DNA of 64,000 nt, taken from positions 359,617,739 to 359,681,738 of the forward strand of contig NC_090319.1 of the NCBI RefSeq assembly GCF_040869045.1, in the 5' to 3' direction. Below the pieces are notes generated by a model that saw only the letters and a program-made list of their open reading frames with translations, had not been told where the DNA came from and ran no database searches. Shown here in pieces: positions 11,232-23,290 of this stretch. The stretch is from Eurosta solidaginis. Lineage: Eukaryota; Arthropoda; Insecta; Diptera; Tephritidae. Position numbers and translations under genes: made by a program. How positions within the stretch are numbered: position 1 is the first letter of the stretch; every line of letters begins with the position of its first letter.

Positions 11232-12977
11232 TCCGAACATTACATACTCAGCTGAGAGCTTTGGAGACAATATAAGGGAAAATAACCATTTAGCAAACTG
11301 AACCTAGGGTAACCCTGGAATGTGTTTGTATGACATTGGTTTCAAATGGAAGGTATTAAAGACTATTTTAAAAGGGAGTGCGCCATAGTTCTATAGGTGG
11401 ACGCAATTTCAGGATATCGCCATAAAGGTGTACCAGGGGTGACTCTAAAATGTGTGTTGTACGATATGGGTATCAAATGAAAGGTGTTAATGATTATTTA
11501 AAACGTAGTGGGCCTTAGTTCTATAGGTGGACGCCTTTTCGAGATATCGCCATAAAGGTGGAACAGGGGTGACTTTATAATGTGTTTGTACCATATGGGT
11601 ACCAAATTAAAGGTATTAATGAGGGTTTCAAAAGGGTGTGGCCCTTAGTTGTATATGTGAAGGCGTTTTCGAGATATCGACCGAAATGTGGATCAGGGTG
11701 ACGCAGAACATCATCTGTCGGGTAAGGCTAATTTATTTAGATATGTAATCCATGAACAGTATTCCTGCCAAGATTCCAAGGGCTTTTGATTTCGCCCTGC
11801 AGAACTTTTTCATTTTCTTCTACTTGATATGGTAGGTGTCCACCTATTTTAAAAAGTTTTTCCTAAAGTTACATTTTGCGTCAATAAACCAATCCAATTA
11901 TCATGTTTCATCTCTCTTTTCATATTTGGTACAGAATTATGGCATTTTTTTCATTTTTCGTAATTTTCGATACCGGATTTCGGGCTTATTTTATACCAAG
12001 ACAAAGTGAGTTCAGATAAGTACGTGAACTAAGTTTAGTTAAGATATATCGATTTTTGCTCAAGTTATCGTGTTAACGGCCAGCGAAAGAACAGACGGTC
12101 AACTGTGTATAAAAACTGGGCGTGGCTTCAACCGATTTCGCCCATTTTCACAGAAAATAGTTATCGTCATAGAATCTATGCACACACCAAATTTTAGTTC
12201 GACTTATGGCCTTCAAAGTATTCTAGACGAATTAAATGAAAGAGGGAGGAGCCACGCCCATTTTGAAATTTTCTTTTATTTTTGTATTTGGTTGCACCAT
12301 ATCATTACTGAAGTTGAATGTTGGCAAAATTTACTTATATACTGTAAAGATTTAAAAATTTTTGTTAAAATTTGACTTAAAAAATTTTGTTTTTAAAAGT
12401 GGGCGTGTTCGTCATCCGATTTTGCTAATTTTTGTTCAGTGCACATATAGTAATAGAAGGAACGTGCCTGCCAAATTTCATCATGATATCTTCAACGACT
12501 GCGAAATTACAGCTTGCAGAACTTTTAAATTACCTTCTTTTAAAAGTGGGCGGTGCCACGCCCATTGTCCAAAAATTTATTAATTTTTTTGTTTTGCGTC
12601 ATAAGGTCAACGCACCTACCAAGTTTCATCGCTTTACCCGTCTTTGGTAATGAATTATCGCACTTTTTCGGTTTTTCGAAATTTTCGATATCGAAAAAGC
12701 TGGCGTGGTTGTAGTCCGATTTCGTTCATTTTAAATAGCGATCTGAGATGAGCGCCCAGGAACCTACATTCCAAACTTCATCAAGATACCTCAAAATTTA
12801 CTCAAGTTATCGTGTTTACAGAAGGGCGGACAGACATGGCTAAATGAATTTCTTTTTTCACCCAGATCATTTTGATATATAGAAGTCTTTTTCTATCTCG
12901 ATTAGTTTATGCCGTTACGGATTACCGTTATGCGAACAAAGTTAATATACTCTGTGAGCTCTGCTCAGCTGAGTATA
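11232..12977 (-). mobile_element. DINE-1-like Helentron, copy 1
   Basis: Strand follows the DINE-1 convention, with the TATACTCAGTTGAGC-type end as 5'. On the plus strand it runs from CCGAACATTACATACTCAGC, through three central repeat units of about 130 bp (11340-11700), then blocks with GTGGGCGTG-type motifs, then ACTCAAGTTATCGTG followed by a short, decayed ACGG repeat, to GAGCTCTGCTCAGCTGAGTA. The 3' terminal hairpin half (GTTCGGGTGTAAC) is partly lost at 11232. It has no Rep/helicase coding capacity, so it is nonautonomous. Confidence 0.85.
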
Positions 12978-13054
12978 ATAAAATAAATGAAATAATCAAA
13001 ATAAAAATCAAATAAAGTAAAATAATATAATATAAAATTAAATCAAATAAAAAA

Positions 13055-15747
13055 CAAGTAAGGAAGGTTACGTTCGGGTGTAACCGAACATTACATACTC
13101 AGTTGAGAGCTATGGTGACAACATAAGGGAAAATAACCATGTAGGAAAATGAACCAGGGGAAACCGTGGAATATGTTTGTATGACATGTGTATCAAATGA
13201 AAGACATTAAAGAGTATTTTATGAGGAAGTGGGCCATAGTTCTATAGGTGGTCGCCATTTAGGGATATCGCCATAAAGGTGGATCAGGGTTGACCCTAGA
13301 ATGTGTTTGTACAATATGGGTATCAAAAAAAAAAAGGTGCTAAAGAGTATTTTAAAAGGGAGTGATCCTTAGTTCCATAGGTGGACGCCGTTTCGATATA
13401 TCGCCATAAAGATGGACCAGGGGTGACTCTAGACTTTGTTTGTACGATATGGGTATTAAATGAAAGGTGTTAATGAGTATTTTAAAAGGGAGCTGGACGC
13501 CTTTTCGAGATATCGCCATAAAGGTGGAACAGGGGTGACTCTAGAATATGTTTGTACGATATGGGTATCAAATTAAAGGTATTAATGAGGGTTTTAAAAA
13601 GAAGTGGTGGTAGTTGTATAGGTGGTCGCTTTTTCGAGATAACGCCATAGAGGTGGACCAGGTGTGAATCTAGAATGCGTTTGTACAATATGGGTATCAA
13701 ACGAAAGGTGTTAATGAGTATTTTAAAAGGGCGTGGGGCTTAGTTCTATAGGTGGTCGCCATTTAGGGATATCGCCATAAAGGTGGACCAGGGGTGACTC
13801 TAGAATGCGTTTGTACGATATGGGTATCAAACGAAAGGTGTTAATGAGTATTTTAAAAGGGAGTGGGCCTTAGTTCTATAGGTGGAAGCCGTTTCGAAAT
13901 ATCGCCATAAAGGTGGACCTGGGGTGACTCTACGATATGTTTGTACGATATGGGTATCAAATTAAAGGTATTAATGAGGGTTTTAAAAGGGAGTATTGAT
14001 AGTTGTATAGGTGGTCGCCTTTTCGAGATATCGCCATAAAGGTGGACCAGGGGTGACTGTAGAATACGTTTGTAAAATGTGGGTATCAAACGAAAGGTGT
14101 TAATGAGTATTTTAAAAGGGAGTGGGCCTTAGTTCTATAGGTGGACGCCTTTTCGAGATATAGCCATAAAGGTGGACCAGGGGTGACTCTAGAATATGTT
14201 TGTACGATATGGGTATCAAATGAAAGGTGTTAATAAGTATTTTAAAAGGGCGTGGGGCTTAGTTCTATAGGTGGACGCCTTTTCGAGATATCGACATAAA
14301 GGTGGACCAGGGGTGACTCTAGAATGTGTTTGTACGATACTGGTATCAAATTAAAGGTATTAATGAGAGTTTTAAAAGGGAGTGGTGGTAGTTGTATATG
14401 TGAAGGCGTTTTCTAGATATCGACCAAAATGTGGACCAGGGTGACCCAGAACATCATCTGTTGGATACCGCTAATTTATTTATATATGTAATACCTGCTA
14501 AGATTTCAAGGGTTTTTTATTTCGCCCTGCAGAACATTTTCATTTTCTTCTACTTAATATGGTAGGTGTCACAACCATTTTACAAAGTTTTTTCCAAAGT
14601 TATATTTCGCGTCAATAAACCAATCCAATTACCATGTTTCATCCCTTTTTTCGTATTTGGTATATAATTATGGCATTTTTTTCATTTTTCGAAATTTTCG
14701 ATATCGAAAAAGTGGGCGTGGTCATAGTCGGATCTCGTTCATTTTTTACACCAAAATAAAGTGCGTTCAGATAAGTACGTGAACTAAGTTCAGTAAAGAT
14801 ATGTCGATTTTTGCTGTAGTTATCGTGTTAATGGCCATGCGGAAGGACAGACGGACGACCGTGTATAAAAACTGGGCGTGGCTTCAACCGATTTCGCCCA
14901 TTTTCACAGAAAGCAGTTAACGTCAAAAAATCTATGCCCCTACCAAATTTCAAAAGGATTGGTAAATTTTTTTTCGACTTATGGCATTAAAATTATCCTA
15001 GACAAATTAAATGAAAAAGGGCGGAGCCACGCCCATTTTGAAATTTTCTTTTATTTTTGTATTTTGTTGCACCATATCATTACTGGAGTTGAATGTTGAC
15101 ATAATTTGCTTATATACTGTAAAGATATTAAATTTTTTGTTAAAATTTTACTTAAAAAAAAATTTTTTTTAAAAGTGGGCGTGGTCCTTCTCCCGATTTT
15201 GCAAATTTTTATTAAGCGTACATATAGTAATAGGAGTAACGTTCCTGCCAAATTTCATCATGATATCTTAAACGACTGCCAAATTACAGCTTGCAAAAAT
15301 TTTAAATTACCTTCTTTTAAAAGTGGGCGGTGCCACGCCCATTGTCCAAAATTTTACTAATTTTCAATTCTGCGTCATACGTTCAACTCACCTACCAAAT
15401 TTCATCGCTTTATCTGCCTTTGGTAATGAATTATTGCACTTTTTCGGTTTTTCGAAATTTTCGATATCGAAAAAGTGGGCGTGGTTATAGTCCGATATCG
15501 TTCATTTTAAATAGCGATCTGAGATGAGTGCTCAGGAACCTACATACCTCAAAATTTACTCAAGTTATCGTGTTAACGGACGGACGGACGGACGGACGGA
15601 CGGGCATGGCTAAATCAAATTTTTTTTCGATCCTGATGATTTTGATATATGGAAGTCTATATCTATCTCGATTCCTTTATACCTGTACAACCAACCGTTA
15701 TGCAATCAAACTTAATATACTCTGTGAGCTCTGCTCAACTGAGTATA
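13055..15747 (-). mobile_element. DINE-1-like Helentron, copy 2, with expanded central array
   Basis: Complete at both ends on the plus strand: CAAGTAAGGAAGGTTACG with the hairpin GTTCGGGTGTAACCGAAC, then the subterminal repeat ATACTCAGTTGAGAGC. The far end is GAGCTCTGCTCAACTGAGTA, preceded by five GACG/ACGG units at about 15575-15602. The GGGCGTGG/CCACGCCCA blocks lie at 14700-15500. It is about 2.7 kb, against about 1.7-1.8 kb for the other full copies. The difference comes from the tandem array at about 13190-14450. Confidence 0.9.
13190..14450 (-). repeat. Central tandem array of DINE-like copy 2 (~10 units, 129-130 bp)
   Basis: The landmark GCCATAAAG (or a variant) recurs at 13270, 13403, 13515, 13644, 13774, 13904, 14033, 14163, 14293 and 14422. 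The spacing is 129-130 bp, except for one 112-bp unit that has lost about 18 bases. Two unit types are visible. One has GTTAATGAGTATTTTAAAAG with TTAGTTCTATAGGTGG. The other has ATTAATGAGGGTTTTAAAA with AGTTGTATAGGTGGTC. They repeat in the order b, b, X three times, giving a 390-bp higher-order unit. Confidence 0.9.
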
Positions 15748-15809
15748 ACAAAATAAATGATATAAATAAAATATAATAAAACAATTAAATAAAACTAAAC
15801 AAAGAGCTA

Positions 15810-16190
15810 TCCGCTTATTATCGAAAGGATATGAATTTGTTTTAGGAAGCTTATAGATTTGTTGTCGAAGTGTTAGTAATTTGTCATCGGCATACTATCG
15901 AAAATCTATATATTTTGGTTTAATATATGTATATGTATAATACCGAAAAGCTGTTGGTTGTTTATCTGATTGTTACTTCAACTCATCGGTTTGTTATGAT
16001 ACTGTCAAAACTCCAATATAATATTGACATACATATGTGTGTATAACCCTTCGATAGGAAACTGTCAAGAAACCAGTAAGAAGACAATGGCAAGCTGATA
16101 ACAAATCGATAGTAAGTTGAAATCTGGAATCTTGTCGGTATTGTTTGTTCGCGATGAGAAACCGACGAAGCTGTTATCAAACAGCCCTAA
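15810..16190. repeat. Convergent degenerate ~20-bp repeats
   Basis: The left half has repeated variants of TTATCGAAAGGATATGAATT, TTTGTTGTCGAAGTGTTAG and TTTGTCATCGGCATACTATC. The right half, from about 16060, has the same words on the other strand: GATAACAAATCGATAGTAAG, GATGAGAAACCGACGAAGC, GTTATCAAACAG. The region is therefore an imperfect inverted repeat built of short tandem repeats. No coding content. Confidence 0.6.
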
Positions 16191-17490
16191 ACTATTTATT
16201 TCTGGCAAAGTTATCTCTGTTGTGGTTCAACTTCGACCCATGGGTGAGCTCTAGTTAACTTAAGAAAATTTGCTTCAAGACGTCTACCTGTATGTTTACA
16301 CATTGAACTTTACGAGTACTTGGTCCACCCATTTTTATTTTGGGCAAATAGGTTGATATCTAAAGCCTATATCGTCAGTAGCATTCGAGATCGCATGAGT
16401 TCTTTCATAGAATCCGAATCTACAACGAAAATGAGATCGCCCACCCCAATGCGTATACATAAGTGAATTTAAGTATGTGTATTTTTCATCCTAAATTAGA
16501 GTCAACTCCATGAAATGCTGTACGAAAGTAATAAATATCTTCGTAATAAATTAAAGAAGTCACTTCACGTCAATCAAAAAAGGTAGCTCTTGAAATTGAG
16601 TTATGAATTTGCTTAAACGTAGTTCTATTAATAATATTTCCTATCTTCACTTTGAGTGTACGTTTTATTAAGGTACACCTTTGATCGACTATCTTTCTAA
16701 ATAAATTATAAATTCATGTTTTGCCAAAAATTAACATCCTCCTTTTTCGTTTTCTCTTTACAGGTAATTCAAATAATCATACCTAAATGCTTGCTATTCA
16801 TAAATTTTCACAGTAAGTGCCACACATAAAACTGCTTCAGAGATTCTCAATTACATGTACATGTTTATCTATTCATTCACAAAAGATTTGGGTTTCCTTT
16901 CGACTTAAACAAAAGATAAGTCAAATCAAACAGAGACAAATGCGCTCTTTTCATTGTCAATCAACTCAGTTCTTAATATATACACAACCAACCGAAATTT
17001 GAATTTCTCACAAAACACAATCGGACAATATCCCAAGAAAAAATGTCCTTTTTATAAACGACGAATTTATTCACTTTAAAAGCTTGTTCTTATTATCTTC
17101 TGCACATAGAACAAAAGCGAGCTGAAACGTCGAGTCTTTATCAGCAAATCTTATTATAAAACATCTAGAAAATTGCATGAACGAACAAAAGGACGAGCAG
17201 CAAGCAAAAGCAGATTTCTTAACTAAGAACGTAATAAATACTTTTGGCAATCACACAAAAGCTGAAAAAATCTCAAACAAATACCGGCGAGACAGTGAAG
17301 AAAAAAATAAGCTCGACTTTTTGTTAATTTCTTGTTTTCCATTTTGGTTTCCCACAAAACACATTCATCGCCGCTTGGAAAAAAGTAATGAGAAGCGCGC
17401 TCTACCAAGCGTTTTTTCTGTTAACTATATCTGCAAGAACATAAAAGCATGCTAAAGCTTCACGGACTTAATGGACTTATGTGCTTTTGC
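16190..17490. other. No recognisable feature
   Basis: AT-rich sequence with several short frames lacking motifs. A 92-codon lysine- and asparagine-rich frame (17177-17455) has no recognised domain and no codon-use signal that I can judge. I do not call it a gene. Confidence 0.4.
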
Positions 17491-17524
17491 CAACACATAT
17501 TCACATGCAACAGAAAATTATAAT

Positions 17525-17915
17525 ACACTGTGCATCTGGAATCCTAACTACCCAGTCGGGATTCAATGCAAAGCTTTATAGCGTCAGAGCTTCCGCAACG
17601 CAATTGTCAACCTCACGTTCGCGAGATGAATCGTGTTAAAAATATGAATGTATCATGCATATATTTAGCAGGCTAGGCTCTGGCGATCCCAAGTTCCTTA
17701 AGGAACTTGGGGTGCGCGGGATGGCCTAGTAGGTTTAATGTGGTCATATTAATCGTTCCTGAGATGGTCGGGCTTGTATCTTAGTGGTGCTTGTAACCGG
17801 ATCGTACGGGATTTTTAACCGGTAAATAACCATCAACATCGATAACACTCACCAAAACCTTCGCGGAGTGTTTTTATCGTTAACACAAAAACAACAACAA
17901 CAACACAAAACAATG
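17525..17915 (+). mobile_element. ~400-bp retroposon, copy with CAACAA tail
   Basis: Plus-strand copy: CAATTGTCAACCTCACGTTC, AGGCTCTGGCGATCCCAAG, AGGAACTTGGGGTG, TTCCTGAGATGGTCGGGCTT, GATAACACTCACC, GGAGTGTTTTTATCG, then an AACAACAACAACAACAC tail at about 17890-17906. It matches the intact unit at 36982-37381 along its length, but the head (17525-17600) is decayed and a short insertion follows 17640. No protein is encoded. Confidence 0.75.
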
Positions 17916-18370
17916 ATCCAATTAGTTAGTTGATTTAGAAGGTGTTAACTGTTAATAAAATATGTGTACTTGATTTCTTGAAAAATTTTGTTTCGCAAAG
18001 CTTCAAAAAATCATCCATAAACTGTATATAAACAAATTGTAATAGGCCGATGGCTGTACATTGAAGATTTTTAAGAAAAATTTTACAGAAGAGACAATTA
18101 TTAGGGAACCGGATCCAAATCAACAATTTTTAAAATTTTCGTTTTCTGTCTCTATGTTGTTTACTCGCATTACTAAGAAATCACTACACAGTGTAACTTT
18201 TACTGTAAGACCAACGGAGGTCAAAGTTACAGTTTAGGGTACGTTTTAAGCCCTAGGCATAGATAGTCTTAAGACGCAATATGTGGACGTGTGCGAAGTA
18301 CACGAATACATTAAATTGTGAAGATCTACTACCCTGGTAGTGCTGTTAAAAAAGACCATTTTATTTATAG
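17915..18370. other. No recognisable feature
   Basis: Sequence between a retroposon tail and a polypyrimidine element. No motif seen. Confidence 0.4.
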
Positions 18371-18371
18371 A

Positions 18372-19065
18372 ACACTAAAAGACCCGGCAGAAGTTGTTCT
18401 GCCCTAAATTTGGCCTATCTGCATACATTTTAATAAGCTTTTTCCGTCTGACTCTGCCCTCCCCCCTCTTCACTTTTTCCTAATCCTTTTATTCACTCCT
18501 CCCTCCATCTTCTTCGCTTCATCTATCTCCATCTTCGTCTCATTCTATCTCTTTCTCAATCTCCTTCTCCTTCTCTTTCTTCTCTTCTCTCAATTTCTTC
18601 TCATTCTTCTGCATCCCTTATTGCCTGTCCCAGAGGGTGGTATGTATTTTATTCCAGTCCCAGTCCCAGTCCCACTCCGAGTGTCAGTCCCAGTCCCAGT
18701 CCGTCTCTGGATAATATATTACTCTGTACCCAAGCACTCATCAACAGCCTTCATTTGATATCCGTATTGTATAAACACTGTCTAGGCATTCACTGGCCCA
18801 CGTTTTGGCCTATATCTCGAGACACTAGTCACCCAGGGGTATGAAAATTACCCTCCTACTAAATCACTCATCAGCGACTTTCATTTGTTATCCATATTCA
18901 ATAAACACATTCTAGGGGTACTCGGGTCCACGTTTCGGCCTATATCTCGAGACCCTGTACGTCGATCGCAAGCAAAACTATATAGTAACCACAGCGTGAG
19001 GTTTACGCAACTTGTGTGGAGGTTTGAAAAAAATCGACCGACGCATCTCTTCGAATAGATAGATT
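18372..19065. mobile_element. Nonautonomous element, family D copy 1 (ACCCGGCAGA type)
   Basis: Starts ACTAAAAGACCCGGCAGAAG, with the small hairpin GGCAG...CTGCC. A polypyrimidine stretch (18420-18620) and a CAGTCC hexamer-like repeat (18655-18710) follow. Then come two or so units containing CACTCATCA-CAGC-TTCATTTG and CCTATATCTCGAGAC, and the tail ACGCATCTCTTCGAATAGAT. The same order occurs at 50292-51009. No ORF of interest. The class is unknown to me. Confidence 0.7.
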
Positions 19066-19685
19066 TGCGTTCTACTCGACATTTTAATGATTCCAACGAT
19101 ACTGGAGAGCGCAGAACTATCGAGAACTCCTCATCAGATTTCTTACAATGTTATCGCAGCGATGGACAGTAAATTCAAACTGCCATTTCATTATTTTGTA
19201 TGATTGGCTATTCAAAAGATTATATTTGCTCTATTCCCGTGAACGCTTATCAGCTTCGAGTCAATATAAATCTTTGTTTTTGTCTTTTTTGCCTAGTATG
19301 TATGTACCTATGTCATGATATGAATATAGAGGTAGTTTTCTAGTTAAGTTATGATGATACGACTAAAAATTATCGTTGTGTAAAAATCCTTAATTGTCAA
19401 CGATCTGAGGATTATAATTGCCAAACGATGCGAGAATACCAAAACTTGCATACTTTTTAACGAAAAGTATCGTCGCTATAAACTTTAAAATAAAAGCGTG
19501 TCTGTGTGTCGTATGAACGTCCAAAATACCTACCAGATCTTGACAAAGTTTTTACAGTGATGACCCGATATTTTTCTGTCTATATAAATTTTGGAACAGT
19601 GAGCGTTGCCACGCCCCCTATTAGGACATATTTAAATCCGCTGTATTCCCATATTATTTGATGCAGGTTTTCTATATTGGGCATA
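19065..19685. other. No recognisable feature
   Basis: No recognised family, apart from a short segment near 19600-19615 with GTTGCCACGCCCCC. That resembles the CACGCCC blocks of the DINE-like family and may be a scrap of it. Confidence 0.35.
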
Positions 19686-19689
19686 TAAA

Positions 19690-19860
19690 TTGGAAAGATA
19701 AATGAGAAAATTTGGAGTTAAAGGGTGTGGAAGAGGAGGTGAGAGTGCAAGTGAGAGTGGGAGTAAAATCGAATTTGGGAGTGAAATCGAAGAAAAAGAA
19801 GACGAGGATGGGATAGAGGAATGGGGGGAATAGTTTTCAAATGTAGGCATACCTTGATGT
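19690..19860 (-). repeat. Polypyrimidine/hexamer element, family E copy
   Basis: On the minus strand it starts TATGCCTACATTTGAAAAC and continues as pyrimidine-rich sequence with CACTCTCACTTGCACTCTCA units. The same head and polypyrimidine body occur at 27390-28250 and, in reverse, at 44570-44850. It has no coding capacity. Confidence 0.5.
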
Positions 19861-19908
19861 CGAACGTTCGTATTAAATTTAATATATATAATATATATGT
19901 GTATTATT

Positions 19909-20404
19909 ATACTCAGCTGAGCAGAGCTCACAGAGTATATTGTTATTTTTCGGCATAAGCTAATCGAGATAGATATAGACTTCTATATATCAAAATGATC
20001 TGGTCGAAAAAAGAAATTCATTTAGCCATGTCCGTCCGTCTGTCCGTAAACACGATAACTCTAGTAAGTTTTGAGGTATCTTAATGAAATTTGGCATGTA
20101 AGTTACTGGGTACTCATCTCAGATCGCTGCTTAAAATGAACAAAATCGGATAACCACGCCCACTTTTTCGATAATTTCAAAAAACAGATAAAGTGCGATA
20201 ATTGATTACCAAAGACGGATAAAGCGATGAAACTTGGTATGTGGCTTGAACTTATGACGCAGTATAGAAAATTAGTAAAATGTTGGACAATGGGAGTGGC
20301 ACCGCCCACTTTTAAAAGAAGGTAATTTAAAAGTTTTGCAAGCGGTAATTTGGCAGCTGAGTATGTAATGTTCGGTTACACCCGAACTTAGACTTCCTTA
20401 CTTG
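19909..20404 (+). mobile_element. DINE-1-like Helentron, internally deleted copy 3
   Basis: 5' end TATACTCAGCTGAGCAGAGC at 19909, then CCATGTCCGTCCGTCTGTCC, TTTTGAGGTATCTTAATGAA and CACGCCCACTTTTTCG. The copy jumps at about 20350 (TTTGGCAG) straight to the 3' terminal segment CTGAGTATGTAATGTTCGG and ends at ACTTCCTTACTTG. The whole central array and about 1.2 kb of the usual internal sequence are missing, while both termini are intact. Confidence 0.85.
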
Positions 20405-21330
20405 TTTTATTTATGCTTGTATGTATTTATATTATAAATCCCTTGTTTGCATTAACAATCATCTCATATGCACCATAATCGAACAGAAAATCTTCCGTAT
20501 GCATACAAACAATTCAACTTGGTTAAGAGGTTTTGCTCATTTGAAGAGTTTCCTTTTATTTGTACTCATTTACTTGTAAGCACTTTATAAAACGAAAACT
20601 GATTTGACAGAGCTGCGGTGAAGTGAATATAGAAAATAATTATTCTTTAAGTGGAGCTCTTAAAATAGAATTTCATTTATAGAAACATGTTTTTATATCT
20701 CTAGCAAAAAACTGAAACAAAGATACCGAGGATTAAAGAGAATCTCATAGCACCGGCAAAAGTGCAAAGCCACAAATAAGAATTCCAATATTAATGGTAG
20801 GAGTTTGGGGCTCTTTCTACCACTTGTCACCAAAATTGAACTGTGGCTGTGATTGTAAGAATAAAATCATTATGCCGGCAGTGGTTCAGTAGTTGATAAA
20901 AAATCAAGGAGATAGGACGTATGCACATAATTTTGCAAACATTCAAAAATAATACGCAAATATGCTATACAAATACTATTTTTGCTTGGTCTAACAAAAA
21001 ATTTAAACAAAATATATGGCTAATATTTACCCAAAAAACATTATGCGCATGGGCGTTTGTTTGCAAAATATCTGTTTGGAGACGCGCAAATAAACAAAAG
21101 CCCCTCCTCTGATATTCCCACTCTACATGTTCAGCAAATACTAAACAAAAGGGAATAATGTGTGTGAAGTGAACGCGAATAATTATTTAACTATATGACC
21201 ACCACTGCTCTAGAAGTTCCGACTTATTAATTCTCATAACAGCTTTTTATTATATTAATAAATTATTTAAAAAAATAACATGAAAGCGGGATGAAGAAGG
21301 TGTTATTGTAAAAGTTTTGCCTTCTAAATG
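20405..21330. other. No recognisable feature
   Basis: AT-rich. Several short frames, none with motifs. No repeat structure noticed. Confidence 0.4.
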
Positions 21331-21334
21331 AATT

Positions 21335-23290
21335 TTCTCCTAACGGCCTGAGGTGGATTGACCATGCTGGTGGCCAAAACACGGTTATATCCGTGGTGCT
21401 GGATCCATGAAAATATTCACTAAACTACATAGATGTCCCTCGATTGAAATACACGCATTCACAATTACCACATTGTAAAAAACGGACGGAAAGCATTCCA
21501 AGTTTTAGACCTTCGCTAAAAGCATGAAACAACAAATTCAAGGAAAGCTAGATGCCAAAAAGGCTGTAATTGGCACAGACTGCCAGTGTTTTCGCAACTC
21601 AACTCTCACAACTGCTTTCTGAGAGCACAAGTCAACTCGATGAAATGCAGGAGTAGTAGAAGCAAATCTCTAAAGCACTTTTTACCGCCGCCGAGGAAAA
21701 AATTGGTTACCGGCTTCCACGGAAAAGCAACTGATACGATGGAGAATGCCACGTTGCAACAGAAATAAAACTCGCTACGCTAGGGTTACGTTACCAGCGA
21801 ATGCAACAAAAAGAGTGCATGAACACTACCGCGAGTTGAAAAGGGTTACGACTCGCCTTTTCAGGAAAAAAAGAGCCAGAAAGGCGTGAAGGCGAGAAGC
21901 ATTAATTGCTAGCTCACAGGAATAACGACTTCAAAATTCACTAAAAAATTCGACGACGGTGCGAAAGTTTTAAGTCCGGAGAGAACTCCTGTTAGAATGA
22001 AAACCTGGTGACTAATGTCCAGAGAGTTTCTAGATAATGAAGGGAACACTTCTCTGCCTTCCTAAATTTGCCATTCAGGGATTATTAATCGATGATGATG
22101 GAATTAATTTCTCTTACCCGTTTAAGTCAGAGTAGCAATAAACAGATTGAAAATAAAACCGCGGGCGCTGATGGATTGCCTGCGGATCTATTAAAATACG
22201 GCGGCGAGGATTTGGTAAGGCGCATGCATCAGCTTATTTTAAAATTTGGTCGTACGATCGCACACCTGACGATTGGAATCTAAATGTTCTTTGCACATTT
22301 TACGAGAGGGGGAATGCTGCATAATTCCGCAATTACCGCGGAATCCCATCGGCTGATTGAACCTTATCAGTGCGGCTTAAGACCTGGTAAATCTATCATC
22401 AACCAGATTTTCACTGGACAAATCTTGAAAAGCTCCCGCAAAAAAGGAATGGAAACACCTAACTGCTTCGTCGATTTTAAAGCCGCCTTCGATAGTACGA
22501 AAAGAAGCTGCTTGTATGCCGCTTGTCTGTGTTTGGTTTCCAAGCAAAACTTATAGGGTTGTGCAAAATGACGTTGAGTAACACCTTCAGCTCAGACAGA
22601 ACTCGGAAGGACCTCTCCGTTCGAAACTAAACGTAGTTTCACAGTGGGTGACATGTTGTTGGGTGATTTCTTTATCTCGATGGTAGCGAAAATAGTACAG
22701 GCTGCAAAACTTAACCCCTCTGGAATAAATATTCTGCCGACTTTGATATCATTAGGCTGAACGCCCGCGCGGTAAGTTCTGCTTATTTGGAACTGGAACA
22801 AGACAAGCCGAAAAGGCGGTATGATGGCAAATGAGGACAAATCGAAGTACTTGCTGTTATCAAGCAAAGAGTCAACGCAACCACGCCACTGTTGGCAGCT
22901 ATAATAGTAAAAGACTTCGTTTACTTGGGAGCCGGCATTAACACAAATAACAACATCAGCCCTGAAATCCAGCGAAGAATCGCTATTGCCAATAAACGGG
23001 TAGGTAATCTAAAATTAAGGCCCTCTCTCGGCACACAAAGATTTTGCTCTAGGCGTAACCGTCCTGGAATAGGGTGCAGCAGCATGGACAAAGACAACAT
23101 CAGATGAGGCGGATCTGGGAGTATTAAAAAAAAAGTTATTCGAAAGAGTAGCGGAACTCTACAGGTTGACGACGGCGAGCTTCGAAAACATAGTCCGCCG
23201 ATCTAAAATACAGAGGATAGGCAGGCTAAATTATGATATACGAGTTAAACATGATGCTCCGTCCAAGAAGGTATGGCAGCTATTATTTCC
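21335..23290 (+). pseudogene. LINE ORF2 remnant: endonuclease tail, reverse transcriptase, C-terminus
   Basis: The longest LINE in the window, read in several frames. At 21335-21420, NGLRWIDHAGGQNTV resembles the end of an APE-type endonuclease. At 21640-22070, AAEEKIGYRLPRK, then RNDF and the LVTNVQRV...REHFSA block precede the RT. RT blocks include KTAGADGLPADLLKYGGEDL (22160-22220), LIEPYQCGLRPGKSIINQIF (22350-22410) and CFVDFKAAFDSTKRS (22460-22510). The C-terminal part has DFVYLGAGINTNN at about 22912, then IQRRIAIANKRVGNLK. The YADD-type catalytic block is not recognisable, and frameshifts and stops are numerous, so it is dead. The arrangement fits RTE-like or related LINEs; the clade is not proven. 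The copy at 33235-34000 appears to be the same type. Confidence 0.85.

Noticed and set aside
13482..14089. Minus-strand frames with repeated IPISYKHILESPLVHLYGDI-type peptides
   Set aside because: They are translations of the 130-bp central array. The same peptides appear wherever the array occurs, and there is no start context or other domain.
13190..14450. CRISPR-like array (regular repeats)
   Set aside because: Units of about 130 bp are contiguous with no unique spacers, the DNA is clearly eukaryotic, and the array belongs to a mobile element.
17177..17455. 92-codon Lys/Asn-rich frame as a possible host exon
   Set aside because: No domain, no convincing splice sites, composition as expected from AT-rich DNA.
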